Assembly (NCBI RefSeq): GCF_013377905.1
Contig: NZ_JABKAV010000012.1
Span: forward strand, 1-64,000
Source: Hymenobacter terrestris
Lineage (GTDB): Bacteria; Bacteroidota; Bacteroidia; Cytophagales; Hymenobacteraceae
DNA length: 64,000 bases
Direction of reading: 5' to 3'
Of this stretch, positions 1 to 6,549 are shown in pieces. A program made the translations under genes and the position numbers. The notes below the pieces were generated by a model. It was not told the origin of the DNA. It saw only the letters and a program-made list of their open reading frames with translations, and searched no databases. How positions within the stretch are numbered: position 1 is the stretch's first letter; each line of letters starts with the position of its first letter.

Positions 1-230
1 GTGCCTTCGGCGAGTATCTAAGCGGGGGAGTCCCCCCACACCCCCCGCAGCATGCTCCGCTTCGCTCTGCATCACCTCGGCCTGCGCAGCCCCCAAAAAG
101 CTGCGCCACCCTCATAAGGTGCCCTTCGGGCGTGTTTCATTGGGGGCCTCACGGCCAGCCCCCAAACCCCTGGCCAAGGGTATTCAAGGTTTTGTAGGGT
201 CAGCCCCCAGTAGCCCGTGCCCCTGGCCTG
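1..230. other. GC-rich non-coding left edge with short hairpins
   Basis: I see no convincing gene here. There are two GC-rich self-complementary stretches: one around 22-48, and a cleaner one at 141-164 with 7-bp arms TGGGGGC/GCCCCCA. The second lies just past the stop codon of the minus-strand gene at 231-635 and could act as its terminator, although no T-tract is obvious. The segment may also hold the end of a gene that starts outside the window. Confidence 0.35.
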
Positions 231-635
231 CTACAAGCCCAGCCCGCCGGGTACCGGGGCGGCCGTGGGGGCGGGGCGGGCCAGCCACTCGCAGCGGCGG
301 CCCAGGCGGGCAGCCGCCCGGGCCGCGCCCAGCGTGCCCCGGCTATGGCCGTCCCAGCACACTAGCACCAGGCTTGCCCGGCGCACTATTTCCGCGTTGC
401 GCACGTGGGGCGCGGCCGGGCCGTGGGTGGCGTAGTCGGGGCGCAGCTCCGTGCAGGCTACTCCGTGGGCTTGGCACCAGGTTGCCGCCAGCCGGTCCAC
501 CCCGGCCGCGCCCCCGCTCACTACCTCGGCCAGTTGCCCAGCTACCCGCAGGGCGTCCAGGCGGGCCAGCAGGGGGGCGCAGTTTGTTAGGCTCCGGCTA
601 CCTACCACGGCCACCGTTATTTGCACATTATCCAT
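231..635 (-). CDS. SLOG-fold (DUF2493/YspA-like) nucleotide-binding protein
   Basis: This 134-aa protein begins with a beta strand and a VVGSRSL loop (about residues 10-16). It then has VVSGGAAGVDRLAATWC (about 38-54), the two signatures of the cpYpsA-related SLOG family (DUF2493). The family has a Rossmann-like fold and is thought to bind nucleotides or their derivatives; the ligand is not known for this branch. Such proteins are common on plasmids, phages and conflict-related loci. It is divergent from the plus-strand operon that starts at 816, across an AT-rich spacer. The ATG lies only a few bases after a TATATTTA promoter-like box, so the mRNA may be nearly leaderless. The family call is firm; the function is unknown. 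Confidence 0.75.
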   Translation of the reverse strand: MDNVQITVAVVGSRSLTNCAPLLARLDALRVAGQLAEVVSGGAAGVDRLAATWCQAHGVACTELRPDYATHGPAAPHVRNAEIVRRASLVLVCWDGHSRGTLGAARAAARLGRRCEWLARPAPTAAPVPGGLGL

Positions 636-735
636 ACCTAAATATACGCATTATTGTCCTGTTTAAATGTATGTTTTTATCATTTATTTTCCTGTTTCAT
701 AGTATCCATTTCAATGTATTTTCGTATATTTAGGT
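636..735. promoter_or_regulatory. AT-rich divergent promoter region with a 13-bp inverted repeat
   Basis: In a very GC-rich neighbourhood this ~100-bp spacer is strikingly AT-rich. Its ends are a perfect inverted repeat: ACCTAAATATACG at 636-648 and CGTATATTTAGGT at 723-735. Read outward, each arm contains TATATTTA, one mismatch from the Bacteroidetes -7 box TAnnTTTG. The arms would therefore drive the SLOG gene leftward and the operon at 816 rightward. The symmetry could also serve a shared regulator; that part is inference. Confidence 0.55.
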
Positions 736-815
736 AGTAGTTCGGGAAAGGCCCGGACGCCACGCGCACCCCGGCGGGCCCCCGGCCGCGCACCCCACGG
801 CTTACCCCTACAGCC

Positions 816-1169
816 ATGTTCACCGCCCAGCAGTTTTCGCAGTTAGCCGCCGCCGCCTGGTCAGGCCCCGCCGCCGCCCACATTGCCAGTAGCTCCTTCC
901 ACCAGCAGCCGTGCGGCTACTCGGTCAGCTCGTTCACCGTCTCCTACCATGTAGGGCCGGCCATGTACTACGCCGCCGCCGTCTGCCCTTTCGAGGCCAT
1001 AGCCACCGCCATTGCGGCCGCCGCGGCCGCCGGCGTGCCGGTTTCCCGCTACAAGGCCCAGCGCGTCATTGCCCGCACCGCGGCCGCCCTTTGCGGGCTT
1101 GCTTCCATCCGCGTCAGCTTCGCCGGCCGGGCCCGCCGCCACCGGGTTGCCCGCCTCTTCCATGGTTAG
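816..1169 (+). CDS. Hypothetical Ala-rich protein, first gene of the island operon
   Basis: A 117-aa protein that I do not recognise. It has an Ala-rich helix around residues 60-75 and a basic C-terminus (RARRHRVARLF). It is the first gene of a tightly packed plus-strand series running to 4136. Its stop overlaps the next start by 8 bp (ATGGTTAG), which suggests translational coupling. The long minus-strand reading frame over the same bases has low-complexity Gly/Ala content and looks like a GC-rich shadow. No membrane segment or catalytic motif is evident. Confidence 0.5.
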   Translation: MFTAQQFSQLAAAAWSGPAAAHIASSSFHQQPCGYSVSSFTVSYHVGPAMYYAAAVCPFEAIATAIAAAAAAGVPVSRYKAQRVIARTAAALCGLASIRVSFAGRARRHRVARLFHG

Positions 1170-1383
1170 CCAGTCCACCCGCGTAGCGCCGGCTCCGGTA
1201 GGGGCCGGCACCTGGGCGGCCAGCCTGCAGGGCCTAAGCTCCCAGCAGCGCCTCGCCGCCTGCGCTGCCCGCCTCGAAGAGCTAGCCGCCAAGCCCCTGC
1301 TGCCGCCCGACCTCATGGAGAAGTTCGGGCCCCTGCTCGCCGCTTGCACCGCCCTGGCCACTCCCCGCACTTTACAGCCCTAG
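1162..1383 (+). CDS. Small hypothetical protein coupled to the preceding gene
   Basis: I chose the ATG at 1162, which overlaps the stop of the previous gene; the frame is open further upstream but only as a shadow of that gene. The 73-aa product has a Ser/Thr-rich start and then a helical stretch (QRLAACAARLEELAAK). I do not recognise the family. The only support is the close packing (the next start is 4 bases after the stop) and the coherent helical composition. It is unlikely to be an enzyme at this size. Confidence 0.45.
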   Translation: MVSQSTRVAPAPVGAGTWAASLQGLSSQQRLAACAARLEELAAKPLLPPDLMEKFGPLLAACTALATPRTLQP

Positions 1384-1387
1384 CCCC

Positions 1388-1567
1388 ATGCAGCGCAAAA
1401 TCAAAGTCGAGTGCCGCCACCGCCGCCGGGTATTCGGCTACGCCGCCACCGCCAAGCTGCTGCTTTCCGGCCACTGGCTGCAGGCCGCCGGCTTCGCCCC
1501 CGGCACCGTGGCCGCCATCGAAGTGCAGGCCGGCCGCCTCATCATCACGCCCGCCCCCATCCAGTAA
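1388..1567 (+). CDS. SymE-like minimal toxin-family protein
   Basis: This 59-aa protein is short but recognisable. After a basic N-terminus it has LLLSGHWLQAAGFAPGT (about residues 24-40), followed by a beta strand and GRLIITP near the end. This matches the SymE pattern of a short beta strand, L-x-L-x-G-x-W-L-x-x-A-G-F, then V-x-V-x-x-G-x-L-x-I-x-P. SymE of E. coli is an SOS-induced protein with an AbrB-like fold, described as an RNA-targeting or nucleoid-condensing toxin and controlled by an antisense RNA. Here the core is kept without extensions. It lies in an operon rather than alone, and I see no clear antisense promoter. It may be an AbrB-like regulator rather than a toxin. Confidence 0.6.
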   Translation: MQRKIKVECRHRRRVFGYAATAKLLLSGHWLQAAGFAPGTVAAIEVQAGRLIITPAPIQ

Positions 1568-1618
1568 TCATCCGGCCCGCGCCCCAGTCCGGCGGCGCGG
1601 GCCCAAAGCCCCCGCATT

Positions 1619-1933
1619 ATGCCCGCCACCGCTACCGCTTACCAGCCCCAACTACTCGACCCGCACAGCGCCGAGCCCCAACCCGTCTGCCCAGCCAACG
1701 GCCGCAGCTTCCGGCTGGCCGAACTCTACCAGCTGCTCGACTGCCAAACCGTCGAAGTCGTGCGCCTCACGGCGGAACTCATCCTCATTATCGACGAGGA
1801 GGGCAAGTTCCGCAGCCCTTGCTACCTGAACCTGCTGGCCACCTACCTCTGGTACCAGCACCAGCCCGCCGCCCGCGGCCAGGACTCCATCGTCGGCCGC
1901 GCCCTGCTCTGCCACGACCGCCAATTCCGCTAA
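1619..1933 (+). CDS. DUF3846-like protein
   Basis: The 104-aa product has a run typical of DUF3846-type proteins: P-x-C/V-P-x-N-G-x-x-F near residue 24, a helix ELYQLLDC, then IIDEEGKFRSPCYLNLLAT with the E-E-G-K and N-x-x-A-T positions. It ends in IVGRALLC. These small proteins are frequent on phages and conjugative elements; no biochemical role is established. It sits fourth in the island operon, upstream of the recombination-type genes. A partner role in element maintenance is possible but unproven. Confidence 0.6.
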   Translation: MPATATAYQPQLLDPHSAEPQPVCPANGRSFRLAELYQLLDCQTVEVVRLTAELILIIDEEGKFRSPCYLNLLATYLWYQHQPAARGQDSIVGRALLCHDRQFR

Positions 1934-2007
1934 CCCTAGCTCCTAAATACGGCGACGGGGCCGGCCGCTGACGGGCCCCGCTTTTTCACTCCCTTACCCT
2001 TTTCGTT

Positions 2008-2712
2008 ATGGCAACTGCCACCAAAACCCTCAAAGCCCAAGCCGCTACAATCACCGCCGTAGCCGCCCTCACCACCACTACGCCGGCCCCGAGCCGCGCC
2101 TACCTCACGGCTTCCGTGGACGAGGAAACCGGCGAGGTAACCGAAACCAGCCGCTTCCGCTACCTGCCCGGCCACCCCCGTCAGATTCGCTTTGATGCGA
2201 AGGCCGGCCAGTTCAACAGCAACGGCCTTACCCAATTGGGCGGCTCCATCAGCTTTATTCCGCTGGCCTGGCGCATCTTCTCCGACGACATTCTCAACAT
2301 GGGCCGCAAGCTCTGGGCCGAACTGTTCTACGCCGACGAGCGGGGCGCCATTTGCGCCGTGCTCTTCCACGGCTACAGTGTCGAGAACCTCTACCGCCTC
2401 ATCGAGCCGCTGTTTTACGACGAGCTCATGCTGGCCGATGTCGTGGTAACGGTGCAGGCCAGCAAGAAGGAAACGACCAAGGAAGGCAAGAAGGCCACCT
2501 ACTACATCGCCGAGTTCAGCTACGAGCCCGCCGAGCTGGCCGAGATACAGGCCCGCCGCGACTTTGCCCAGGACTTTCCCATCTGGCGCGAGGAAACCCA
2601 CACCGGCGCGGCCGATATGCGCACCAGCCATGCCTACAGCCCCCCGCCGGCCACCGCCCCGGCCCGCCTCGAAGCAGCCCTGACCGCTGCCCTTGTCCAA
2701 ACCGCCGCGTGA
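2008..2712 (+). CDS. Hypothetical element protein next to a RecE-like nuclease
   Basis: A 234-aa protein with a Thr/Ala-rich N-terminus (residues 1-35), a compact middle domain (about 50-190) rich in alternating beta strands and aromatic residues, and a Pro/Ala-rich tail. I cannot assign a family. The position, two genes before a PD-(D/E)XK nuclease of RecE type, fits a single-strand DNA-binding or annealing partner. No sequence signature of RecT, Red-beta or an OB-fold SSB is obvious, so this is inference from context only. A short spacer with a moderate purine-rich RBS precedes the ATG. Confidence 0.55.
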   Translation: MATATKTLKAQAATITAVAALTTTTPAPSRAYLTASVDEETGEVTETSRFRYLPGHPRQIRFDAKAGQFNSNGLTQLGGSISFIPLAWRIFSDDILNMGRKLWAELFYADERGAICAVLFHGYSVENLYRLIEPLFYDELMLADVVVTVQASKKETTKEGKKATYYIAEFSYEPAELAEIQARRDFAQDFPIWREETHTGAADMRTSHAYSPPPATAPARLEAALTAALVQTAA

Positions 2713-2810
2713 GCCCGTCCGGCCCTCTTTCCACCGCCGCCGGCAGGGGAGAGGGCCACCTGGCAGCTCTTTCCACCAGACCAGAAACTCCAGCCCCAAG
2801 CCCTACCACT

Positions 2811-3086
2811 ATGCCCCTGACTTCCCGCGCCCCCGACCCTGAACTCTACCCGCCTCAACTCCCGGAGCTGGTTTGCCGCCAGGCCCCCGCTGACGAACCC
2901 GAGGCTGCCCGCCTTACCCAGCTGGCCCAACTCGTGGCCACCAGCCCGCCACTGTCCGACGTGCGCGACCTGGCCCCGGCCGTGCGGGCTCTGTTTCCGC
3001 CCCCGGCCTACGAAGTGGGTTGCGGCGGGGCCCACATCTGGCTCCACCGCACCGACGAGAAAAGCCAACTAGCCGTCATTTCCTAA
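2811..3086 (+). CDS. Small hypothetical protein upstream of the nuclease
   Basis: The ATG at 2811 gives a 91-aa protein; the longer upstream frame is a shadow of the previous gene. It has a Pro-rich N-terminus, a helix containing EAARLTQLAQLV, and a C-terminal stretch GCGGAHIWLHRTDEKSQLAVIS that looks like two beta strands. The family is not recognised. It lies 19 bases before the nuclease gene and is most likely co-transcribed with it. Confidence 0.45.
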   Translation: MPLTSRAPDPELYPPQLPELVCRQAPADEPEAARLTQLAQLVATSPPLSDVRDLAPAVRALFPPPAYEVGCGGAHIWLHRTDEKSQLAVIS

Positions 3087-3105
3087 CAGCTAAAAACCCA
3101 ACGCT

Positions 3106-3783
3106 ATGTTCACCTACCTCACTGCTCATCCCGCCCTGACCCAGCCCAGCCACCGCGCCCTGCCGCACGTCAGCAACACCGACCTCTCCAACCTTAAAGC
3201 CGAACTGCTCGGCCAGCCCCGTCGCCATAACTCCCCGGCCCTGACCTTCGGCACGGCCTTCCACGAAGCCGTATTAGAGCCGGCCCGCTACTGCCCGCCG
3301 CCCACGCTGGCCCCGGCCCAGCGGCGCCTGCTCGACACGCTGGCCACCGCCGTGCGCCGCAACCGCTACTGCCGCGACCTGCTCTACCGCGGCACGCCCG
3401 AGCTGACGCACACCGCCACCCACGCCGAAACCGGCCTGCCAGTCAAAATCCGCCCCGACCTGCTGCTCACCACCCCGCGCCTTGGCCGCCGGGTGCTGGT
3501 CGATTTCAAAACCACCAGCTGCCGCGACTACGCCCAGTTCGCCGCCACCGTCGAGCAGTACGATTACGACCGCCAGGCCGCCTTCTACCTCGATGTGATG
3601 CAGGCCGACCGCTTCCTGATAGTAGGCGTGCAGAAGCGGGCGCCCAACGACATCTGGCTCCTGGAGGTATCGGCCGACGCCCACGCCATGGCCCAGGGCC
3701 GCAAGAAGTACCAGCGCCTGCTGCGCACCTACACCGAGCATCTGGCTAACCAACAAGCAGTTGAACTACGCTTAGTTGCCTAA
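3106..3783 (+). CDS. RecE-like PD-(D/E)XK exonuclease
   Basis: The 225-aa protein shows the nuclease core of the RecE/Cas4-type PD-(D/E)XK group. It has an N-terminal S-N-T-D-L-S-x-L motif, FGTAFHEAVLEP near residues 46-57 (the conserved H-x-x-x-L), KIRPDLLL followed by VLVDFKTTS (the D...D-x-K catalytic block, about 111-132), and YDYDRQAAFYLD (the conserved Q-x-x-x-Y helix, about 148-159). RecE-type enzymes resect duplex DNA 5'-to-3' to feed a strand-annealing protein in phages and mobile elements. The length is close to that of the minimal RecE nuclease domain. All catalytic positions look intact. Confidence 0.75.
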   Translation: MFTYLTAHPALTQPSHRALPHVSNTDLSNLKAELLGQPRRHNSPALTFGTAFHEAVLEPARYCPPPTLAPAQRRLLDTLATAVRRNRYCRDLLYRGTPELTHTATHAETGLPVKIRPDLLLTTPRLGRRVLVDFKTTSCRDYAQFAATVEQYDYDRQAAFYLDVMQADRFLIVGVQKRAPNDIWLLEVSADAHAMAQGRKKYQRLLRTYTEHLANQQAVELRLVA

Positions 3784-3815
3784 CTTACTTACTTTCACTT
3801 TTCTCCTTATTCTCT

Positions 3816-4136
3816 ATGGCGACTTTCCAAATCTTCCAGAGCAGCGGCCAGTATTGGTATCACCTGCGCGCCGGCAACGGCGAAATCGTCCAGTCGGGCG
3901 AAGGCTACACCACCAAGGCCAGCTGCCAGAACGGTATCCGCTCGGTGCAGGCCAACTGCCAGCCTCACCGCTTCGAATCCTATTTCGCCAGCGGCCTGTA
4001 CGGCTTCAACCACGTGGCTGCCAACGGCGAAATCATCGGCCGCAGCGAGAAATACACCACCGCCCAGTCCCGCGACCATGGCATCCAGGTCGTACTGCAG
4101 CAGGCCCCCACCGCTGCCGTCGAAGACCAGAGCTAG
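3816..4136 (+). CDS. YegP/UPF0339 (DUF1508) two-repeat protein
   Basis: The 106-aa product contains two tandem ~48-aa DUF1508 units. Each has an aromatic beta hairpin, N-G-E-I, a Ser/Glu-rich turn, Y-T-T and a helix (about residues 3-47 and 51-95). UPF0339/YegP proteins are small globular proteins of unknown role, common in Bacteroidetes and on plasmids. It closes the plus-strand operon and is followed at once by a strong hairpin. The family call is firm. Confidence 0.85.
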   Translation: MATFQIFQSSGQYWYHLRAGNGEIVQSGEGYTTKASCQNGIRSVQANCQPHRFESYFASGLYGFNHVAANGEIIGRSEKYTTAQSRDHGIQVVLQQAPTAAVEDQS

Positions 4137-4150
4137 TGGCTGTGTGTTTA

Positions 4151-4197
4151 GCAAGCAAACGCCCCGTCAGCGTCATGCTGACGGGGCGTTTGCTTGC
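4151..4197 (+). terminator. 21-bp perfect hairpin ending the island operon
   Basis: The arms at 4151-4171 and 4177-4197 are exact complements (GCAAGCAAACGCCCCGTCAGC), with the loop GTCAT. It begins 14 bases after the stop of the YegP-type gene. The stem ends in TTTGCTT rather than a long U-run, so it may terminate or protect mRNA ends in both directions. Confidence 0.75.
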
Positions 4198-4220
4198 CAG
4201 GAGCCATTGACAAGCAGCGC

Positions 4221-4344
4221 CTTGAATTATGCAACAGCCTGTTGCACAATTTGACCCATCCCTAGTTAAGGGCAATTTTGCAGCAGACTGCTGCAAAAAT
4301 TACGACTGCCACTTCATTCGGTGCCAGCTCAAAAACTCCTGATC
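4221..4344. repeat. 124-bp double-palindrome block, copy 1
   Basis: The block contains a degenerate palindrome around CTTGAATTATGCAACAG (4221-4256) and a second one at 4275-4300 (ATTTTGCAGCAG and its complement). After these comes a stretch that, read on the minus strand, encodes DQEFLSWHRMKWQS and a stop. It aligns end to end, without length change, to 5969-6092. The encoded tail matches the C-terminus of the protein at 6048-6392, so this is a remnant of a second copy of that gene's 3' end. Confidence 0.65.
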
Positions 4345-4360
4345 GAGTAGCAAGCAATGG
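4300..4360 (-). pseudogene. Remnant 3' end of an HNH-associated N-domain gene
   Basis: Read on the minus strand, the residues DQEFLSWHRMKWQS then stop resemble DPEFLDWHRIKWHR then stop at the end of the gene at 6048-6392. Upstream of about 4360 the similarity fades and the frame encodes unrelated residues. The rest of the gene is missing. I infer a duplicated and decayed gene end. Confidence 0.5.
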
Positions 4361-4548
4361 AAGACGTGGCGTAAACACAAGCGCCGACGCCGTTGCACAG
4401 GCAGCAGCCGAATAACTTAATATCTTGCCACTGCGAGTCAGGGAGGGGGAATTAGCCGTCAACCATACTGCGGCCTAGAAACTCCGTCTGCAACTCACAA
4501 ACGCATTTTCAATTAGTCTCAATTCTACTTCCCAAATACGTTCTGATA
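4345..4548. other. Intergenic spacer upstream of the amidohydrolase
   Basis: Apart from the gene remnant and palindromes of copy 1, this stretch holds no gene that I can support. It is somewhat less GC-rich than the operon on its left. It must contain the promoter of the amidohydrolase, but no clear TAnnTTTG box stands out. Confidence 0.4.
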
Positions 4549-5850
4549 ATGAAGTATTGCTACTTGCTACTACTCTGCCTTTTTCCCCTCGTGGGCAACA
4601 GCCAAGCTCTGAAAAAGACGGACAGAAGCTATGTCTTCCGGGGAGTGAACGTGGTGGATGTAGAGTCGGGATCAATCGTATCCAACACCAATGTCCTGGT
4701 CAGCAATGGGAAGATCGTGGAAGTTGGGCGCAACCAGAAAACCCCCCCCAAGGGCACGGTGGTGCTTAATGCAAAAGGCAAATTCGTCATGCCCGGCATG
4801 TACGACATGCATGCCCATTTTCCCAACGTCGATGGCGAACCCTTTCCCGTTGACGACTACCTGTTGCTCAACCTGTCGCGGGGCATCACCTCCCTGCGGA
4901 TCATGCGGGGCGCGCCGGTCGTGTTGGATTGGAAACAAAAGATCCGCAACGAAGAAGTAATCGGCCCTTCTCTTTTTGTCGGTTCTCCTGCCCTGGTGGT
5001 AGACGAAAAACTGCAGAAGCAAAATCTACGCCCGCTCCTGGCAGGCTACCAGCGAGATGGCTATGATTTCATCAAATACCTCGGCGGCAATAACCAAGGG
5101 GTGTATGACTCCATCAACAGCATCGCGAAAGAAATCGGCCTGAAGGTCGCCGGTCATGGGCCACCCATGGGCCTGGAGGCCGCCGTAAACGCCGGTCAGT
5201 CGTCGGTGGAGCACATCGAACCCTTCATCGGCCTCTATTTGTACGACAGCACGCGCTATGCAGGCGTGATGACCAAGTTCGTGGAGAAAAAACTATGGTC
5301 GTGCCCCGACCTGTACTGGTACCTGATATACGGGTATCAGATTCCGAAGCCGAAGCTGCTGGCCTCCCCCGGTATCGAGTATGTTTCGAAAGAGATGGTA
5401 GCCCGCTGGGAAAAAGAGCTGTACGGCATCGATAGCGCCACCTTCAAACGCAAGTACGATGGCTATTCCCTGCGGATAAACACGTACAAAAAGCTGTTAC
5501 CGCGCAAGGACAAACAAGGCGTCAATCTACTGGTAAGTCCCGGCGACGGTTTATTTATTATCCCTGGGTACAGCTACTTTGAAGAAATGAAACTGTTCGC
5601 CCAGTGCGGTATCAGTAACGCCAATATACTGAGGGCATGTACGTATAACGCTGCCCGATATTTTGGTGATGACAACCTGGGCAAGATTGAAGCGAATCAA
5701 AATGCCGATATCGTGTTACTTGATGCGAATCCACTGCTGGATATTGCAAATACTACCAAGATCAGTGGGGTAATGGTCCGCGGCCGGTGGTTCTCCAAAA
5801 AGGAGCTAGACGAGAAATTGGCGGCTATAAAAAAGAAGTACACTAATTGA
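4549..5850 (+). CDS. Secreted amidohydrolase-family protein
   Basis: This 433-aa protein starts with a signal peptide (MKYCYLLLLCLFPLVGNSQA). It then has the amidohydrolase small beta domain (FRGVNVVDVESG), MPGMYDMHAHFP with the metal-binding H-x-H (about residues 82-93), VAGHG and SSVEHIEP supplying the later His residues (about 200 and 220), and a Gly-Asp-Gly segment near 335. It ends with the return beta domain (NADIVLLDANPLLDI). The family resembles imidazolonepropionase/prolidase-type secreted metal hydrolases; the substrate cannot be told. Codon use and GC are lower than in neighbours, and the gene lies between two copies of a 124-bp repeat block, so it may be an insertion. Confidence 0.75.
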   Translation: MKYCYLLLLCLFPLVGNSQALKKTDRSYVFRGVNVVDVESGSIVSNTNVLVSNGKIVEVGRNQKTPPKGTVVLNAKGKFVMPGMYDMHAHFPNVDGEPFPVDDYLLLNLSRGITSLRIMRGAPVVLDWKQKIRNEEVIGPSLFVGSPALVVDEKLQKQNLRPLLAGYQRDGYDFIKYLGGNNQGVYDSINSIAKEIGLKVAGHGPPMGLEAAVNAGQSSVEHIEPFIGLYLYDSTRYAGVMTKFVEKKLWSCPDLYWYLIYGYQIPKPKLLASPGIEYVSKEMVARWEKELYGIDSATFKRKYDGYSLRINTYKKLLPRKDKQGVNLLVSPGDGLFIIPGYSYFEEMKLFAQCGISNANILRACTYNAARYFGDDNLGKIEANQNADIVLLDANPLLDIANTTKISGVMVRGRWFSKKELDEKLAAIKKKYTN

Positions 5851-5956
5851 CCGCGCATCCGAAATCACCCGCACGATTCATTTGCTGAGCGTATTTGTGA
5901 ATGAAGACCCGGTTGAGCAACATGGTGATGTTGGCCAGTATATAGCCAAGCAACAT
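5843..5956 (-). pseudogene. Possible fragment of a membrane-protein gene
   Basis: A 37-codon minus-strand frame begins MLLGYILANITMLLNR and reads like the last helix of a membrane protein. It overlaps the 3' end of the amidohydrolase by a few bases and abuts repeat copy 2. I cannot name a family. It is too short to call a gene and may be a relic or chance. Confidence 0.2.
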
Positions 5957-5962
5957 GGCTGA

Positions 5963-6009
5963 CAGGGGCTTGAATTGTGCAGCAAACTGCTGCACAATTC
6001 AAGCCCCTG
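5963..6009. terminator. 22-bp perfect palindrome (first of a tandem pair)
   Basis: The arms at 5963-5984 and 5988-6009 are exact complements (CAGGGGCTTGAATTGTGCAG and on), with a 3-base loop. It lies downstream of the minus-strand gene at 6048-6392 and downstream of the amidohydrolase, so it could stop both transcripts. It is part of the 124-bp block shared with 4221-4344. Confidence 0.6.
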
Positions 6010-6092
6010 CCGTTGCAAGCTAAATTTTGCAACAGCCTGTTGCAAAATCATCTATGCCATTTAATGCGGTGCCAGTCCAGAAACTCCGGGTC
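5969..6092. repeat. 124-bp double-palindrome block, copy 2
   Basis: This is the better preserved copy. It holds most of the 5963-6009 palindrome, then a second palindrome at 6024-6048 (ATTTTGCAACAG, centre C, complement), then the last ~15 codons of the gene at 6048-6392. The copy at 4221-4344 has equal length and the same order. The palindrome cores have changed on both arms together (GCAACAG/CTGTTGC versus GCAGCA/TGCTGC), so pairing is conserved. Confidence 0.65.
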
Positions 6093-6392
6093 CGGCAGAA
6101 ACAGCCGCTGCTCACTCTCCAGCACCCGCCCGGCCCAGTCGGCATAGAACTCTGCCCACACTTGCCGGTCCAGCTTGCTGGCATTGCTCATGCCCGTCCG
6201 GTCCAGGCTCGGGTCCAAACTGGCGAAGTTCACCAGCTTGAGGGCAATGGAGCTGGCCGTGCGCCCCAGCAACCCAGCCAGCCGTATAATTTCCGGGTTG
6301 CCCTTGTGCAGCTGCCCGAACGGCAGCTTACAGTACAGGTTGATGGCCAGCAGCAGCTCATCCCGGTTCCAGAGGCGTTGCCCTTCTTTCAT
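6048..6392 (-). CDS. N-terminal domain of an HNH-endonuclease-type protein, without the nuclease
   Basis: The 114-aa protein matches the N-terminal module often seen before an HNH nuclease in putative restriction endonucleases. The visible motifs are WNRDELLLAINLYCKLPFG (about residues 8-26), GNPEIIRLAGLLGRT and IALKLVNFASLDPSL. Full proteins usually run on to a C-terminal HNH domain; here the frame ends after DPEFLDWHRIKWHR, so the catalytic part is absent. It could be a true short variant, an orphan specificity domain, or a decayed nuclease. The ATG is 7 bases after a CGTATATT promoter-like box. A tandem palindrome follows the stop codon directly. Confidence 0.6.
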   Translation of the reverse strand: MKEGQRLWNRDELLLAINLYCKLPFGQLHKGNPEIIRLAGLLGRTASSIALKLVNFASLDPSLDRTGMSNASKLDRQVWAEFYADWAGRVLESEQRLFLPDPEFLDWHRIKWHR

Positions 6393-6399
6393 ACCGACG

Positions 6400-6407
6400 A
6401 ATATACG
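6400..6407 (-). promoter_or_regulatory. CGTATATT promoter-like box before the HNH-N gene
   Basis: On the minus strand CGTATATT lies 7 bases before the ATG at 6392. The same octamer precedes the genes at 635 and 28142. It fits the first half of the Bacteroidetes -7 element (TAnnTTTG), and would give an mRNA with almost no leader. Confidence 0.4.
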
Positions 6408-6549
6408 GGCACCTGTTTGGCCTTAGTAGTCAGCTTTATTGTGCCGGCAGAAAGAATATCCATGCACGGATAGGACAGAAGCGCTAGAATCAGCAGATTT
6501 ACGCATTACCCGGTATAAATTGCCGGCTGCTACTTTTTCTCTATCCCCG

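Noticed and set aside
861-1370. Long minus-strand reading frame of 169 codons over 861-1370
   Set aside because: Its product is low-complexity (Gly, Ala, Arg runs), as expected for the opposite strand of GC-rich coding DNA. The plus-strand genes have better spacing and one has a clear SymE-like neighbour.
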